64,000 bases of DNA from an uncultured Clostridia bacterium (GCA_949290575.1 CASESJ010000001.1:310001-374000), one strand, 5' to 3'; shown: positions 31,412-40,813, counted from the stretch's first letter. Numbers and translations are program-made. The notes: a model not told the origin generated them from the letters alone.

Positions 31412-33187
31412 TCAAATCTTCATAAGTTTTTCAAACTCTTTGAGCGTATTGTCGAACTCTTCCATAGCAAACTCGAAAGGCTGCTTTGTAGTGAGGTCTA
31501 CGCCCGCAAGTTTAAGAAGGGATACAGGGTCTGTGGAAGAACCGCCCGAAAGGAACGAAAAATATGCCTTAACCGCACTTTCGCCCTCGGTGAGTATTTT
31601 ATTTGCAATATTCATTGCAGTGATTATGCCCGTGGCATACTTATATACATAGAACGCGGTGTAAAAATGAGGAATTCTGCACCACTCGCACGAAATATTA
31701 TAGTCGTGTTCTATTGCGTCGCCGTAATATCTTCTGCCGAGGTCGGCATAGACGGCGCAGAGGTTTTCCTTAGTGAGAGGTTCGCCCTTTTCAGCCATAT
31801 CGTGAGCTTTGAACTCAAACTCGGCAAACATCGTCTGTCTGTGAAGGGTTGCTCTGATGGTGTCGAGATAATAGTTGAGAAGATACTTTTTGAGGTTCTC
31901 GTCCTTCGCTTCCTTGAGCATGTACTTGAGAAGAAGAACTTCGTTGACGGTACTTGCAACTTCCGCGACGAAAATTTTATAATCAGCCTTTGCATAGGGC
32001 TGATTGTGCGCCGAGAAATAGCTGTGCAGCGAATGTCCCATTTCGTGAGCGACGGTAAAGATATCGCTCGTCGTGGGCTGATAGTTCAAAAGGACGTAAG
32101 GATGAACGTCGTTCACGCAGGTGGAATATGCGCCGCTGCGCTTGCCCTCGGTTTCTTCTACGTCTATCCAACGCTCGTCATATCCCTTTTTAAGAAGGTC
32201 CTGATATTCCTTTCCGAGGGGTGCAAGTCCCTTGATTACATAGGCATAAGCTTCGTCATAGCTCATCTTTACTTCGACATCTGCAACCAAAGGCGCATAG
32301 ACATCATAAAAATAAAGCTTGTCATAGCCGAGTATCTTCTTTCTGTCCGCCATGTAGCGATGCATTGCGGGGAAACTATTTTCAACCGACGCGAGCAGGT
32401 TATCGTATACAACCCTGTCGACATCCTCGTTGAAGAGGGCTCTCTCGAGGCAGGAATTGAATTTGTATGCTCTGCTTAAAAATACATCCTTCTTCACATT
32501 GCCGTAATATGTCGAAGTTATTGTATTTATGAGGCTGTTGTACGCGCCGTAATATTTTTCGTAGACTTCCTTTCTCTTCTCCCTGTCAGAGGAGTGAAGG
32601 ACAAGTCCGTATATGCCGTGAGAAAGTCTGACCTTCTTGCCGTCGAGTTCCATCTCGGGCAGAGGCAGGTCGGCGTTATCTATCATGCCGAAGGTTTCCT
32701 GGAAAGTGGAAAGCGTTTCGCCCGCATAAGCCATGAGCTTCTCTTCAGCCTCAGAAAGAATATGCGCCTTGCGCTTTATGAGGCATTTAATCTGATAATC
32801 ATAGTCTGCAAACTGCTTGTCCTCAACAAGCGAGTTGAGGTATTCTTCGCTCTGCTGTGCAAGCTCGGGCTCCACAAACGCAACTTCACCCGAATATTTG
32901 CCGAAGAGCATCTGAATTTTGCCCGTATATGCGGTATATTTTGAAATTCTTGCGTCCTCGTCATGCTTCATATGAGCATAGACGGCAAGGCGTTCGCAGA
33001 CCTTCATAAAGTCGTCGTTTGCGCGCATGAACTTCAGAAGCTGAGCCTTGTCGCCCAACTTTCCCGCATACTTTGCAAAATCCATATTATTCATAGCCCA
33101 GTCATACTGCTTTTCCCAGGTTTCGTCGTTAGGATATATATCTTCTATGCGCCATTTGTTGCGCTCGGGCACTTCGTTTCTCTGCAT
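31412..33187 (-). CDS. pepF: Oligoendopeptidase F
   Basis: A 591-residue M3-family zinc metallopeptidase degrading oligopeptides in the cytoplasm. The zinc site HEMGHSLHSYFS is at about residue 385, followed by the third ligand region FVAEVASTVNEVLL. The N-terminal domain and the FEFKAHDMAEKGEPLT region are typical. Full length. It sits 4 bases before dnaB and shares the operon. Confidence 0.96.
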   Translation of the reverse strand: MQRNEVPERNKWRIEDIYPNDETWEKQYDWAMNNMDFAKYAGKLGDKAQLLKFMRANDDFMKVCERLAVYAHMKHDEDARISKYTAYTGKIQMLFGKYSGEVAFVEPELAQQSEEYLNSLVEDKQFADYDYQIKCLIKRKAHILSEAEEKLMAYAGETLSTFQETFGMIDNADLPLPEMELDGKKVRLSHGIYGLVLHSSDREKRKEVYEKYYGAYNSLINTITSTYYGNVKKDVFLSRAYKFNSCLERALFNEDVDRVVYDNLLASVENSFPAMHRYMADRKKILGYDKLYFYDVYAPLVADVEVKMSYDEAYAYVIKGLAPLGKEYQDLLKKGYDERWIDVEETEGKRSGAYSTCVNDVHPYVLLNYQPTTSDIFTVAHEMGHSLHSYFSAHNQPYAKADYKIFVAEVASTVNEVLLLKYMLKEAKDENLKKYLLNYYLDTIRATLHRQTMFAEFEFKAHDMAEKGEPLTKENLCAVYADLGRRYYGDAIEHDYNISCEWCRIPHFYTAFYVYKYATGIITAMNIANKILTEGESAVKAYFSFLSGGSSTDPVSLLKLAGVDLTTKQPFEFAMEEFDNTLKEFEKLMKI

Positions 33188-33198
33188 ATTTATACCTC

Positions 33199-34554
33199 TT
33201 AATTTTTATTTGAATGTATGGGAGCGGGAATAAGTCCTCCCCTGTCGACGAATTTGCAGGCAGACTGATTGTGCACCGCCATAACGGGAGCTCTGCCCAA
33301 AAGTCCGCCGAAATTGACCTGCTCGCCGACTTTTTTGCCGGGAGCGGGGATAATTCTTACCGCCGTTGTCTTATTGTTTATCATACCGATTGCCGCTTCG
33401 TCTGCGATTATCGCGCTTATCGTCTCCGCCGTGGTGTCGCCGGGAACGGCTATCATATCAAGCCCGACAGAGCAGACCGCCGTCATTGCCTCGAGCTTGT
33501 CTATGCATAAAACTCCCTTTTCGGCAGCTTCAATCATGCCGATATCTTCGGAAACGGGAATGAACGCACCCGAAAGTCCGCCTACGCGCGAACTTGCCAT
33601 GACGCCGCCCTTTTTGACCGCGTCGTTGAGCATTGCAAGGCATGCTGTAGTGCCGTGAGTGCCGACGCATTCGAGCCCCATCTCTTCGAGTATCTGCGCG
33701 ACGGAGTCGCCGCGTTCGGGGGTGGGCGCGAGCGAAAGGTCGACTATGCCGAATTCCGCGCCGAGACGCTTTGCCGCCTCGCGGGCAATGAGCTGACCCG
33801 CCCTCGTGATTTTAAACGCAGTGCGCTTGATAGTCTCTGCAAGTTCGGTTATGTTTGCGTCGGGAACAGCCTCGATTGCGTGATGTACGACGCCGGGTCC
33901 GGATACGCCTACGTTTATTACAGTACCGCTTTCGCCTACGCCGTGGAATGCTCCCGCCATGAAGGGGTTGTCCTCCACCGCGTTACAGAACACAACGAGT
34001 TTTGCGCATCCGAAGCCGTCGGTTGCTGCAGTTGCCGCAGCCGTCTGTTTTACAATCTGACCCATCAGCTTAACTGCGTCCATGTTTATGCCCGACTTTG
34101 ACGAGCCGACATTTACCGAAGAACACAACCTTTCCGTGGTTGCCAGAACCTCGGGTATGCTCATTATGAATGTTCTCTCATAGTCTGCCATTCCCTTATG
34201 CACGAGCGCGGAATAGCCGCCGAGGAAATCAATGCCGAGTTTTTTTGCGGCGTCGTCCAGAGCTCTGCCTATGAGAGCCGCCTCCGAGGCGAAAGGTGCG
34301 CATATAAGACTTACAGGCGTGACCGAAACGCGCTTGTTGACAATGGGAATACCGTATTCAGCCGAGAGGTCGCCCGTGACCTTTACAATATTTTCTGCCT
34401 TTTTGCAGACTGTATCGTACACGCAGCGGGCAGTCTCCTTTGCGGTAGCTCTTATGCAGGGCAAAAGAGAAATACCCATCGTCACCGTGCGGATATCGAG
34501 GTGCTCGCGCTCAACCATATTTATGGTTTCTAAAATATCTGTGGAATTAAACAT
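33199..34554 (-). CDS. PFL family protein (DUF711/UPF0210)
   Basis: A 451-residue protein of the UPF0210 family with the motifs [24 protein letters not shown] N-terminus, [30 protein letters not shown] and [18 protein letters not shown]. The function is not firmly known. In Firmicutes it is nearly always paired with the small ACT-domain protein, as here, where the ACT gene is directly upstream. Preceded by a GGCGGTG ribosome site. Confidence 0.93.
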   Translation of the reverse strand: MFNSTDILETINMVEREHLDIRTVTMGISLLPCIRATAKETARCVYDTVCKKAENIVKVTGDLSAEYGIPIVNKRVSVTPVSLICAPFASEAALIGRALDDAAKKLGIDFLGGYSALVHKGMADYERTFIMSIPEVLATTERLCSSVNVGSSKSGINMDAVKLMGQIVKQTAAATAATDGFGCAKLVVFCNAVEDNPFMAGAFHGVGESGTVINVGVSGPGVVHHAIEAVPDANITELAETIKRTAFKITRAGQLIAREAAKRLGAEFGIVDLSLAPTPERGDSVAQILEEMGLECVGTHGTTACLAMLNDAVKKGGVMASSRVGGLSGAFIPVSEDIGMIEAAEKGVLCIDKLEAMTAVCSVGLDMIAVPGDTTAETISAIIADEAAIGMINNKTTAVRIIPAPGKKVGEQVNFGGLLGRAPVMAVHNQSACKFVDRGGLIPAPIHSNKN

Positions 34555-34565
34555 TGCGCACCGCC

Positions 34566-34835
34566 TTATACTCTGTGCATGGCATTGAAAATATCTTCGT
34601 GCTGAATGTGTATCGACATGCCTATGCTTCTGCCGAGCTCGGCGCAGGCCTCGGAGAGGTCGGCAAGCTCTGTAGAAGAATTTGTAAGGTCAACCATCAT
34701 TATCATCGTGAAGTATTCATTCATTATCGTCTGGCTTATGTCGAGAATGTTCACTTCTTTTTCGGCAAGAAGCGCAGATACTTTTGCAATAATTCCTGTT
34801 TTGTCTTTTCCTACTACGGTAACGACCGCGCGCAT
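34566..34835 (-). CDS. ACT domain protein (UPF0237)
   Basis: An 89-residue protein made of a single ACT domain ([20 protein letters not shown]) of the GcvR-like UPF0237 family. Likely binds an amino acid or similar ligand and acts with the PFL protein encoded 11 bases downstream. AGGAG precedes the ATG. The pairing is a known conserved neighbourhood; the biochemical role is not. Confidence 0.93.
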   Translation of the reverse strand: MRAVVTVVGKDKTGIIAKVSALLAEKEVNILDISQTIMNEYFTMIMMVDLTNSSTELADLSEACAELGRSIGMSIHIQHEDIFNAMHRV

Positions 34836-34884
34836 AGTTTTATCTCCTGAGTAATTTTATTGTTGTTTTATCCGTGCCGCAAAT

Positions 34885-35511
34885 TCAGAACAATGACGGC
34901 AACGTATATTCAAAAAAGGTATGCCAGCCCGTTATTAGGTCCTTTAAATCGAGAGACCATTGCGCGATAACGCCAATAACTTCGCTCTCATCAATCATGC
35001 CGTACTTCCCGCGGCTGTCGGAGCTCACGTCTCTGTTGTCTCCGAGAACGAATATACACCCTTCGGGCACGGTTACGGGTCCGAAAGTATTTATGGGAAG
35101 TTCGGGACTGTTATTCGCCGCAAGCACATAGCTCTCTTCGACAAGTTCGCCGTCAATATACAGCTGACCCTGCCTGAGTTCCACGCTCTGTCCCTGAGTT
35201 GCTATAAGTCGCTTTATTATAGTGCGGGAATTGCCGTTCTCATCTTCGGCGGTGATTACAATTATATCTCCGCACTGAGCCTTTGCATATTTGTCGGCGA
35301 ATAGAAAATCTCCGCCAGGCTGCTGCTCGCTGACCGCCCCCGTAAGCGTCGGAAGCATGGAATCGCCCACGACGTAAACGCGGGAATAGCGTGAGACAAA
35401 CAATATTTCAGCCAGCAGAATTAGAATTATAAATATAAGAATTATATTTAAAACAAGAGTTCCGCTGTTTTTTTTCTTAAGTCTGTCAAGGGATACGGGA
35501 AAACCGTTCAT
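34885..35511 (-). CDS. lepB: Signal peptidase I
   Basis: A 208-residue membrane-bound serine protease that removes Sec signal peptides. One N-terminal membrane segment (LNIILIFIILILLAEILFVS) is followed by the catalytic Ser in YVVGDSMLPTL, the catalytic Lys in RTIIKRLIATQGQ and the C-terminal GDNRDVSSDSRGKYGMI box. It follows the hydrolase-like gene by 1 base. Confidence 0.95.
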   Translation of the reverse strand: MNGFPVSLDRLKKKNSGTLVLNIILIFIILILLAEILFVSRYSRVYVVGDSMLPTLTGAVSEQQPGGDFLFADKYAKAQCGDIIVITAEDENGNSRTIIKRLIATQGQSVELRQGQLYIDGELVEESYVLAANNSPELPINTFGPVTVPEGCIFVLGDNRDVSSDSRGKYGMIDESEVIGVIAQWSLDLKDLITGWHTFFEYTLPSLF

Positions 35512-35512
35512 A

Positions 35513-37345
35513 TCAAAGCCACATAACGTTATTGAGCGCGTAAAGCTCGTCGCACTTTATGGTGAACATAAGTCCCGAGGGCATGCTGAAATCGGCAAGC
35601 GGCATGCCGCCAATGCTTTTAAAGAGCTTGCTTTCGAGCACCTCGCTCTGCCATGTTCCGCCGATTGCGGGAACTTTGAGAGAAAATACCGTTCCGTCCC
35701 CGACCGAAGTTATGCTGAGTTCTATCGTGCAATCCTTTTCGGTATAAATATCGAATTTGAGCAAGCTGCCCTGCGAAGGCGAATATCTCGGGCTGTTCAG
35801 TCGGTAAGTCGAAAGTCCGCACACACAATATATTCCCTTCAGCTCGTTTCTGGTAATCATCTGAGGGAAAACCTGCTCATTTTCAAAGAACGTGCCAGCT
35901 ACGGCGTGCGAACCGTAATCGGCAAGCGAAAAACAGTCTATGCCGTTTCTGCTCGAATAGAGCACGCGGCATTTGCTCTGGCTGTTGCGGAACGTACCGC
36001 TTATTTTCTTGACGGTAATCTTCGACCAGACGGTAAAGCCGTTTGTATAAGTTACATAACAAAGTGCGAAAAGCACGCCCGTCTTATTGTAGACGTCGAG
36101 ATAAAAATCATGCTCCGCGTCGCTCACTTTTCCCTTATAGCGCGCGCGTATCCAGTCGCGCACGGTCGGATTTTTGCAATCTTCTGCCATATACAGACCG
36201 AAGGTTTCAACCACGCCCTCGTCGTCGAAAGCAGCTCTTGCAATGAGGTTATCGTCTCCGTCGACGGTTACGGACAGCTCTGCAGGTTTGGGTATGAAGA
36301 CCTGTCTGAGCTTAATATACCTGTCGAGGAACATGAACATATCCTTTGTGCTCTTCTGCGCAATGCAGGCATTGCTCTTGACGGAATAGGTGATTACGCT
36401 CTGCCCTGCAAACTGAGGGTTTACGCGCGAGAACGTATCGTATGCGCGGTCATAGTCGAAATCGGGGTCGTTTGTTGAACAGAGCATAAGCACGGGACAC
36501 TTTACGTAGGGAGCATAAGCCTGAGAATCGATAGCCGCGATAAAGCGGTGTCTCTCCTCGTCGAAAGCAGGCTCTGCCGTGCCGAATTTGGAATATCCCT
36601 TATATGCCCTCCAGCCTACGGCGCAAACGGGTACGGCGCACGAAAAATTGCCCGCATAGGCAAGTTTCCACGCCACTTCGCCTCCGTCGCGGATACCAAC
36701 CACGCCTATCTTATCGTTTCTGACCTTTGTTGCGAGAAATTTCCTCGCATAAAGTCCCACTGCTACCCACTCATACCAGGAAGTCTTATCTGCTCCGTCG
36801 TCGGCAAAATCTATATGTCTGCCCGCAGATGCGAAATTAGCATAGGAAACTGAAGGCGGATAGACAGTAAAATTAACACCCTTTTGCATATCGCCGACCT
36901 TGGCTGAGGGAGCATTTGCGCCGACCTCTTCGGGGCTGACCTTTTCGGGAGATTTAGCGACCTGTTCACCCTCTTTCACGCCCTTTGCGACTGTCTGTTC
37001 GACCTTTTTATCGCCTTTTTCAACAGCTTCGGCAAGTTCCTGCGAGCCTCTTATATCCACCATCAGAGCAGAATAGCCGTTATCGACAAACATTCTGAGC
37101 AGACGCTCGTCTACCGTTTCGCTGCTGTCGGGTATGATAAGCACGCCGTCCGAAGAAGGAACTTCCGCATTGCATGCAAAAACTCCGAAGACGCGCACTC
37201 TGCCGTCTTCGGTCTTTCTTCCGGAAAAACTGACGTATTCGTACCTCACCCCGTCAAGCGTCTTTTTACCGCTTATAACGGCTTCCAAAGGCAGGCTGTC
37301 GTCAAAATCTTTCCACATCGATATGGGCGTCAAAATTGGTGTCAA
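35513..37345 (-). CDS. Alpha/beta-hydrolase-fold protein, apparently catalytically degenerate
   Basis: A 610-residue protein. Residues about 35-350 look like an alpha/beta hydrolase of the acyl-peptidase/acetylxylan-esterase kind: GVLIIPD, YSALMVDIRG, KIGVVGIRDGGEVAWKLAY and PVLMLCSTNDPDFDY. The nucleophile elbow reads GIRDGG, with Asp220 where Ser is expected, and the late region where the His would lie (SNACIAQKSTKDM) has none. Residues about 103-150 are a charged, low-complexity insertion. Residues 350-610 resemble beta-sandwich modules. The start is a TTG with AAGGAG 7 bases upstream. No signal peptide. Function unknown. Confidence 0.75.
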   Translation of the reverse strand: MTPILTPISMWKDFDDSLPLEAVISGKKTLDGVRYEYVSFSGRKTEDGRVRVFGVFACNAEVPSSDGVLIIPDSSETVDERLLRMFVDNGYSALMVDIRGSQELAEAVEKGDKKVEQTVAKGVKEGEQVAKSPEKVSPEEVGANAPSAKVGDMQKGVNFTVYPPSVSYANFASAGRHIDFADDGADKTSWYEWVAVGLYARKFLATKVRNDKIGVVGIRDGGEVAWKLAYAGNFSCAVPVCAVGWRAYKGYSKFGTAEPAFDEERHRFIAAIDSQAYAPYVKCPVLMLCSTNDPDFDYDRAYDTFSRVNPQFAGQSVITYSVKSNACIAQKSTKDMFMFLDRYIKLRQVFIPKPAELSVTVDGDDNLIARAAFDDEGVVETFGLYMAEDCKNPTVRDWIRARYKGKVSDAEHDFYLDVYNKTGVLFALCYVTYTNGFTVWSKITVKKISGTFRNSQSKCRVLYSSRNGIDCFSLADYGSHAVAGTFFENEQVFPQMITRNELKGIYCVCGLSTYRLNSPRYSPSQGSLLKFDIYTEKDCTIELSITSVGDGTVFSLKVPAIGGTWQSEVLESKLFKSIGGMPLADFSMPSGLMFTIKCDELYALNNVMWL

Positions 37346-37363
37346 TATCTAACTCCTTAAAGC

Positions 37364-37384
37364 GCGGCGGGAATTACCCGCCGC
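37364..37384 (-). other. GC-rich hairpin ahead of the hydrolase-like gene
   Basis: Perfect 8-bp stem GCGGCGGG/CCCGCCGC with a 5-base loop, placed just before the AAGGAG of the TTG-started gene. In the minus-strand message it could hinder ribosome access. Confidence 0.4.
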
Positions 37385-37421
37385 CGCTTGTGTATTTTTG
37401 TCCGCAATTTGAAAAATATTA

Positions 37422-37450
37422 TTGCTTTTTTTTCCGCGTAAAGTTATAAT
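37422..37450 (+). promoter_or_regulatory. Promoter of the DnaD-type gene
   Basis: TTGCTT (37422-37427), 17-base spacer, TATAAT (37445-37450). Transcription should begin near 37457. Confidence 0.6.
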
Positions 37451-37458
37451 AATGTTTA

Positions 37459-37525
37459 CTCAACGCAAGGGGACAATATTCTTTTTATATTATAGCCCTT
37501 TTATCTCAATAAATCAAGCGTTGAG
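37459..37525 (+). promoter_or_regulatory. Structured 5' leader of the DnaD-type gene
   Basis: An 8-bp inverted repeat CTCAACGC (37459-37466)/GCGTTGAG (37518-37525) spans the whole leader from the predicted 5' end to the bases touching the Shine-Dalgarno CGGGAG. Inside it AAGGG (37467-37471) can pair with CCCTT (37496-37500). No known regulatory RNA class fits. Confidence 0.4.
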
Positions 37526-37539
37526 CGGGAGTTTTACCA

Positions 37540-39243
37540 ATGGCTTTTATTTCGGTTGCCGACGAACTTATAAAAAAAGGCTCGACCATAATCGAAAACA
37601 AATTCATAACAAAATACCTGCCCGTTTTAGAGCCCGATGCGCTGAAAACATATCTTTTCGCGCTCTACGTCTGCCAGAACGGGCTGAATTCCTATACTGC
37701 GCAGGACTTTGCCGCAAAGTTAAGTCTCAGCGAGGACGAAATTGTCAACTGCTTCGAATATCTCGAAGAGCTCGAGCTCGTAAGCATTCTTTCGCGCAGC
37801 CCACTCGAAATCAGAATTCTGAATGCCGATAACCTTTCAGGCACGCCTAAAAAGCTCAAACCTGAAAAATATTCGGCTTTCGCCTCTGCCGTGCAGTCGG
37901 TCATTACAGGAAGGATGATTTCCACAAACGAATTTATGGAGTATTACTACCTTCTGGACGAATACTCATTCGAGCAGAACGCCCTTCTTATGATTATAAG
38001 CTACTGCGTAAATCTCAAGGGCAACGACATACGCTATCAATATATAAAAAAAGTCGCAAAAAGTTTCGCCGAAGAGGGCATTACGACGGCGAAAAAAGTT
38101 GAGGAAAAGCTCTCTTCTTACACCTCATCCGCACCCGCGCTCTCAAAAATATTTACGGCTGTCGGAATTGTCAGAAAACCCGACCCCGACGACAACGCGC
38201 TCTACGAAAAATGGACGAACGAGCTCGGTTTTTCGGACGAAGCAATTATCTGCGCGGCAAAGCATTTCAAGGCAAAATCGAGCGAAAAAATCGACGACGC
38301 GCTCAAAGAACTGTATAAAAACAGAAAATTTGACGTCAAAGAGATTGAAGATTACAGCAAAGCCAAAAACTCGCTCTATGCCTGCGCCTCGGAAATCGCA
38401 AAATCTCTGGGCGTATATATGCAGAACGCCTCCCCGTATGTCGAAAATTATGTCTGCAAGTGGCGCGACTGCGGTTTCGAGTGCGACACTCTTAAAATTA
38501 TTGCCGATTACTGCTTTATGCAGGGCAAAAACTCGTTTGAGGGTATGAACGATTTTATCTCATCTCTTTACGAAGAAGGCATTATAACCGAACAGTCGGT
38601 CAGCGAGAGACTGACGTCCATTGCCGCAGACGACAAGACAATAAAGCAAATTCTCAAGACCTGCGGAATGACGAGAAAAATAATCGACCCCGACAGGCAA
38701 TATTTAAAACGCTGGAAAAGTTGGGATTTTTCGGACGAAATGCTCTTGAAAGCCGCAGAGACAGCGCAGGGAAAGAGCAATCCGCTCGCATATATGAACG
38801 CTGTGTTGTCCTCGTGGAAGACACAGGGCATAACTGCTCCCGAAGGCATTTCGCAACCGACTGCCGCCAACGGCGGAGAGAGCAAAAAAGCCATAATCGA
38901 GAGACACTACTACGACCTCCGAGCAGAGGCGTTAAGGCGCGCAGAAAAGGTTCAGACGAAGGCCATGAAGGACGAAGTCTACGGCAATGCCAGAAAAAAG
39001 CTGAACACCCTCTCCATTCAGCTTGCCTTTGCTGAGGTCAGCGACGAAAAGCTTGCAAAGAAGATTTCGGACGAGATTGCCCTGCTCGAAAAGCAGGCGG
39101 ACGAAAGACTGACCGCCATGGGCATTTCGAAGGACGACCTGCTCCCCCATTACAAATGCGAAAAATGCAAGGATACGGGCTATGACAGTTACGGCAGACA
39201 GTGCGAGTGTCTGCAAAGATTTATAAAAACAAATAAACTTTAA
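37540..39243 (+). CDS. DnaD-type replication protein with helicase-loader-like zinc tail
   Basis: A 567-residue protein. Residues 1-100 form a winged-helix-like domain (EPDALKTYLFALYVCQNG). Residues about 120-430 appear to hold three or four repeated DnaD/DnaB_2-type helical units; the last contains the YxxxIxxxW-like YMNAVLSSW. Residues 450-567 are a basic helical region followed by a zinc-binding motif, YKCEKCKDTGY with CEC, using Cys 540, 543, 555 and 557. This tail resembles the N-terminal domain of clostridial DnaC/DnaI helicase loaders, but the protein stops where the AAA+ ATPase would begin. A terminator follows. Probably acts in primosome assembly with DnaB. Confidence 0.85.
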   Translation: MAFISVADELIKKGSTIIENKFITKYLPVLEPDALKTYLFALYVCQNGLNSYTAQDFAAKLSLSEDEIVNCFEYLEELELVSILSRSPLEIRILNADNLSGTPKKLKPEKYSAFASAVQSVITGRMISTNEFMEYYYLLDEYSFEQNALLMIISYCVNLKGNDIRYQYIKKVAKSFAEEGITTAKKVEEKLSSYTSSAPALSKIFTAVGIVRKPDPDDNALYEKWTNELGFSDEAIICAAKHFKAKSSEKIDDALKELYKNRKFDVKEIEDYSKAKNSLYACASEIAKSLGVYMQNASPYVENYVCKWRDCGFECDTLKIIADYCFMQGKNSFEGMNDFISSLYEEGIITEQSVSERLTSIAADDKTIKQILKTCGMTRKIIDPDRQYLKRWKSWDFSDEMLLKAAETAQGKSNPLAYMNAVLSSWKTQGITAPEGISQPTAANGGESKKAIIERHYYDLRAEALRRAEKVQTKAMKDEVYGNARKKLNTLSIQLAFAEVSDEKLAKKISDEIALLEKQADERLTAMGISKDDLLPHYKCEKCKDTGYDSYGRQCECLQRFIKTNKL

Positions 39244-39248
39244 AGTTA

Positions 39249-39290
39249 AAGCGGGCGCGCAAGCTTTCGAGCTTGCGCGCCCGCTTTTTA
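39249..39290. terminator. Strong bidirectional terminator
   Basis: A perfect 17-bp stem (39249-39265 with 39270-39286) and a TTCG tetraloop, followed by T5 on the plus strand. It separates the convergent DnaD-type and SDR genes. Confidence 0.93.
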
Positions 39291-39935
39291 CCAGACGAAC
39301 TGCGCTTTGGCAATTTCTCCGTTATCAATCAGAATATCCTGAGCAGTCATAGATTTATTGATTACCGTCACAAAATATATCCATTCGGCAATCTCTTCAG
39401 GTTCAGCCCACTTCGGAAGAAGTGTCTGCTCCATTATTTTATTCCATTTTTCTCTGTCGTCAATGACGCGCGCATTCAGCTCGGTGAGCACTCCGCCGGG
39501 GGAAAGACTGTTTGATGTCGCGCCGCACTCCGCAACGCGCAGCGCAACATTTTTCATGTAAGATATCATCCCGCCCTTGCTCGCGGCATACTCGGGAAAC
39601 TCACTTCCGTTGTGCGCGCTTGCCGAGGCTACAAACAAGACGCTCTTTATACCGCCCTGAAAGGCATATTTTTCAGTGACTCTGATCGTACCCTTGAGGT
39701 TTACGTCTATATCCCTGCCGGTATCCTGAACGCCGGCATTGTTTACAAGTATATTTACGTCGCCGATATCGGGCAGCATTCCGCAGGATATATCTGTTAT
39801 ATAATGGGTATATCTGTCGCTTTCGATTGTACTTTCTTTTATGTCGAGACCTGTAACTTCGTGTCCTGCGGACAAAAATTTAAGTGCCGCCGCCCTGCCT
39901 ATACCGCTGCTCGAGCCGCTGATTAAAACTTTCAT
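39288..39935 (-). CDS. SDR-family oxidoreductase
   Basis: A 215-residue short-chain dehydrogenase/reductase. The nucleotide motif is ISGSSSGIGRAAALKF, then NNAGVQDTG, and the catalytic Ser and YxxxK in ASASAHNGSEFPEYAASKGG. The start at 39935 has AGGGAG 9 bases upstream and overlaps the transporter gene by 4 bases, so both should be under the same upstream riboswitch. That context hints at a queuosine or folate-type substrate, but plain co-transcription is equally possible. Confidence 0.88.
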   Translation of the reverse strand: MKVLISGSSSGIGRAAALKFLSAGHEVTGLDIKESTIESDRYTHYITDISCGMLPDIGDVNILVNNAGVQDTGRDIDVNLKGTIRVTEKYAFQGGIKSVLFVASASAHNGSEFPEYAASKGGMISYMKNVALRVAECGATSNSLSPGGVLTELNARVIDDREKWNKIMEQTLLPKWAEPEEIAEWIYFVTVINKSMTAQDILIDNGEIAKAQFVW

Positions 39936-40687
39936 TGCGCGTTCTCCCTGCAAAGTCTGAGATAGCTGAAGTATTCTTCGCCTACGTTGTTCTTTTTCCA
40001 TCTCCTGCACGCGGCATATCCGAAATATGAAAATAACACTTCGCACAGGAGCTCGGCAAGCATACCCGTAACAGAGCACATTACGCACTGCAAAAAGGTC
40101 CAGCCGAAGAAAATATGGCTCACGATGAGCGCAAAAAGAAGATTATCGACAAACTGTCCTACGGCAGTCGAGACATACGACCTGAAAAAATACGCCGCCT
40201 TGCCGTCGGGATTTTTTCTGAATATCTTACCTATTCCCCAGTTTGAGAAATTGTTTACGACAGAAGATACTACAAAAGCCGTCGTACTGCCCGCGAGCAC
40301 ATACCACGTTCCGCCGAAAGTGTTGTTTAAAGCGACGTTTACGGCGTCGCCCTTTTCAACGAAGGATTCGCCCCACATCCCAGGAATTACGCTGCCGATA
40401 AAGAGCAACAGACAGAACAACAGATTAATAAGAATAGCAAAGACGGAAAGCTCGGTTGCGGCTTTAGGTCCGAAGTGCTTTGTAACCATATCCATTGTCA
40501 GGAACGCAAACCACGAAACTATTATTCCGCAATCGAGTGCGAGCCAGTCGACAGGCAGAGCTATGCTCTTATTGGCAAGCAGGTTCATTGCAAAAACCGA
40601 CATAACGAATATTACCGTGACGAGCGCGGGAACGCTCTTTAACAGCAATACAAACTGATGAAATTCACTTTTTATTTTCTGACCCAT
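39932..40687 (-). CDS. Queuosine-precursor transporter (VUT/YhhQ family)
   Basis: About 251 residues with six or more membrane segments (VTVIFVMSVFAMNLLANKSI, LSVFAILINLLFCLLLFIGS, FVDNLLFALIVSHIFFGW). Family-like motifs are DMVTKHFGPKAA and SVVNNFSNWGIGK. YhhQ/VUT proteins import preQ0 or preQ1. The candidate preQ1-I riboswitch directly upstream fits this. The ATG at 40687 lacks a clear Shine-Dalgarno; a TTG at 40714 is an alternative. Confidence 0.88.
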   Translation of the reverse strand: MGQKIKSEFHQFVLLLKSVPALVTVIFVMSVFAMNLLANKSIALPVDWLALDCGIIVSWFAFLTMDMVTKHFGPKAATELSVFAILINLLFCLLLFIGSVIPGMWGESFVEKGDAVNVALNNTFGGTWYVLAGSTTAFVVSSVVNNFSNWGIGKIFRKNPDGKAAYFFRSYVSTAVGQFVDNLLFALIVSHIFFGWTFLQCVMCSVTGMLAELLCEVLFSYFGYAACRRWKKNNVGEEYFSYLRLCRENAQ

Positions 40688-40720
40688 AAATTTAAATGAG
40701 CCGCGCCATCGCAAACAAAC

Positions 40721-40793
40721 AAAAAAGGCGCAATATATGCGCCATCTTTTTTTCCATAGTTTTGTTTACAGACAGGATGGTCACGAACTGTCC
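40721..40793 (-). promoter_or_regulatory. Candidate preQ1-I riboswitch with intrinsic terminator
   Basis: On the minus strand a 6-bp stem GGACAG/CTGTCT (40788-40793 with 40770-40775) encloses the 12-base loop TTCGTGACCATC, followed by an A-rich tail containing AAACAAAACTATGG. This layout matches preQ1-I aptamers: TTC at the loop start, C as last loop base, and an A-rich pseudoknot tail. It is followed at once by terminator stem GGCGCA/TGCGCC (40727-40743) and six T. The gene behind it is a VUT transporter, a usual target. Pseudoknot pairing is imperfect by eye. Confidence 0.75.
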
Positions 40794-40813
40794 TTTTTAT
40801 TTAAGTTACTGCA

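Noticed and set aside
39936..40088. N-terminal extension of the SDR enzyme
   Set aside because: It would overlap the transporter gene by about 150 bases. The ATG at 39935 starts the Rossmann motif directly and has AGGGAG upstream.
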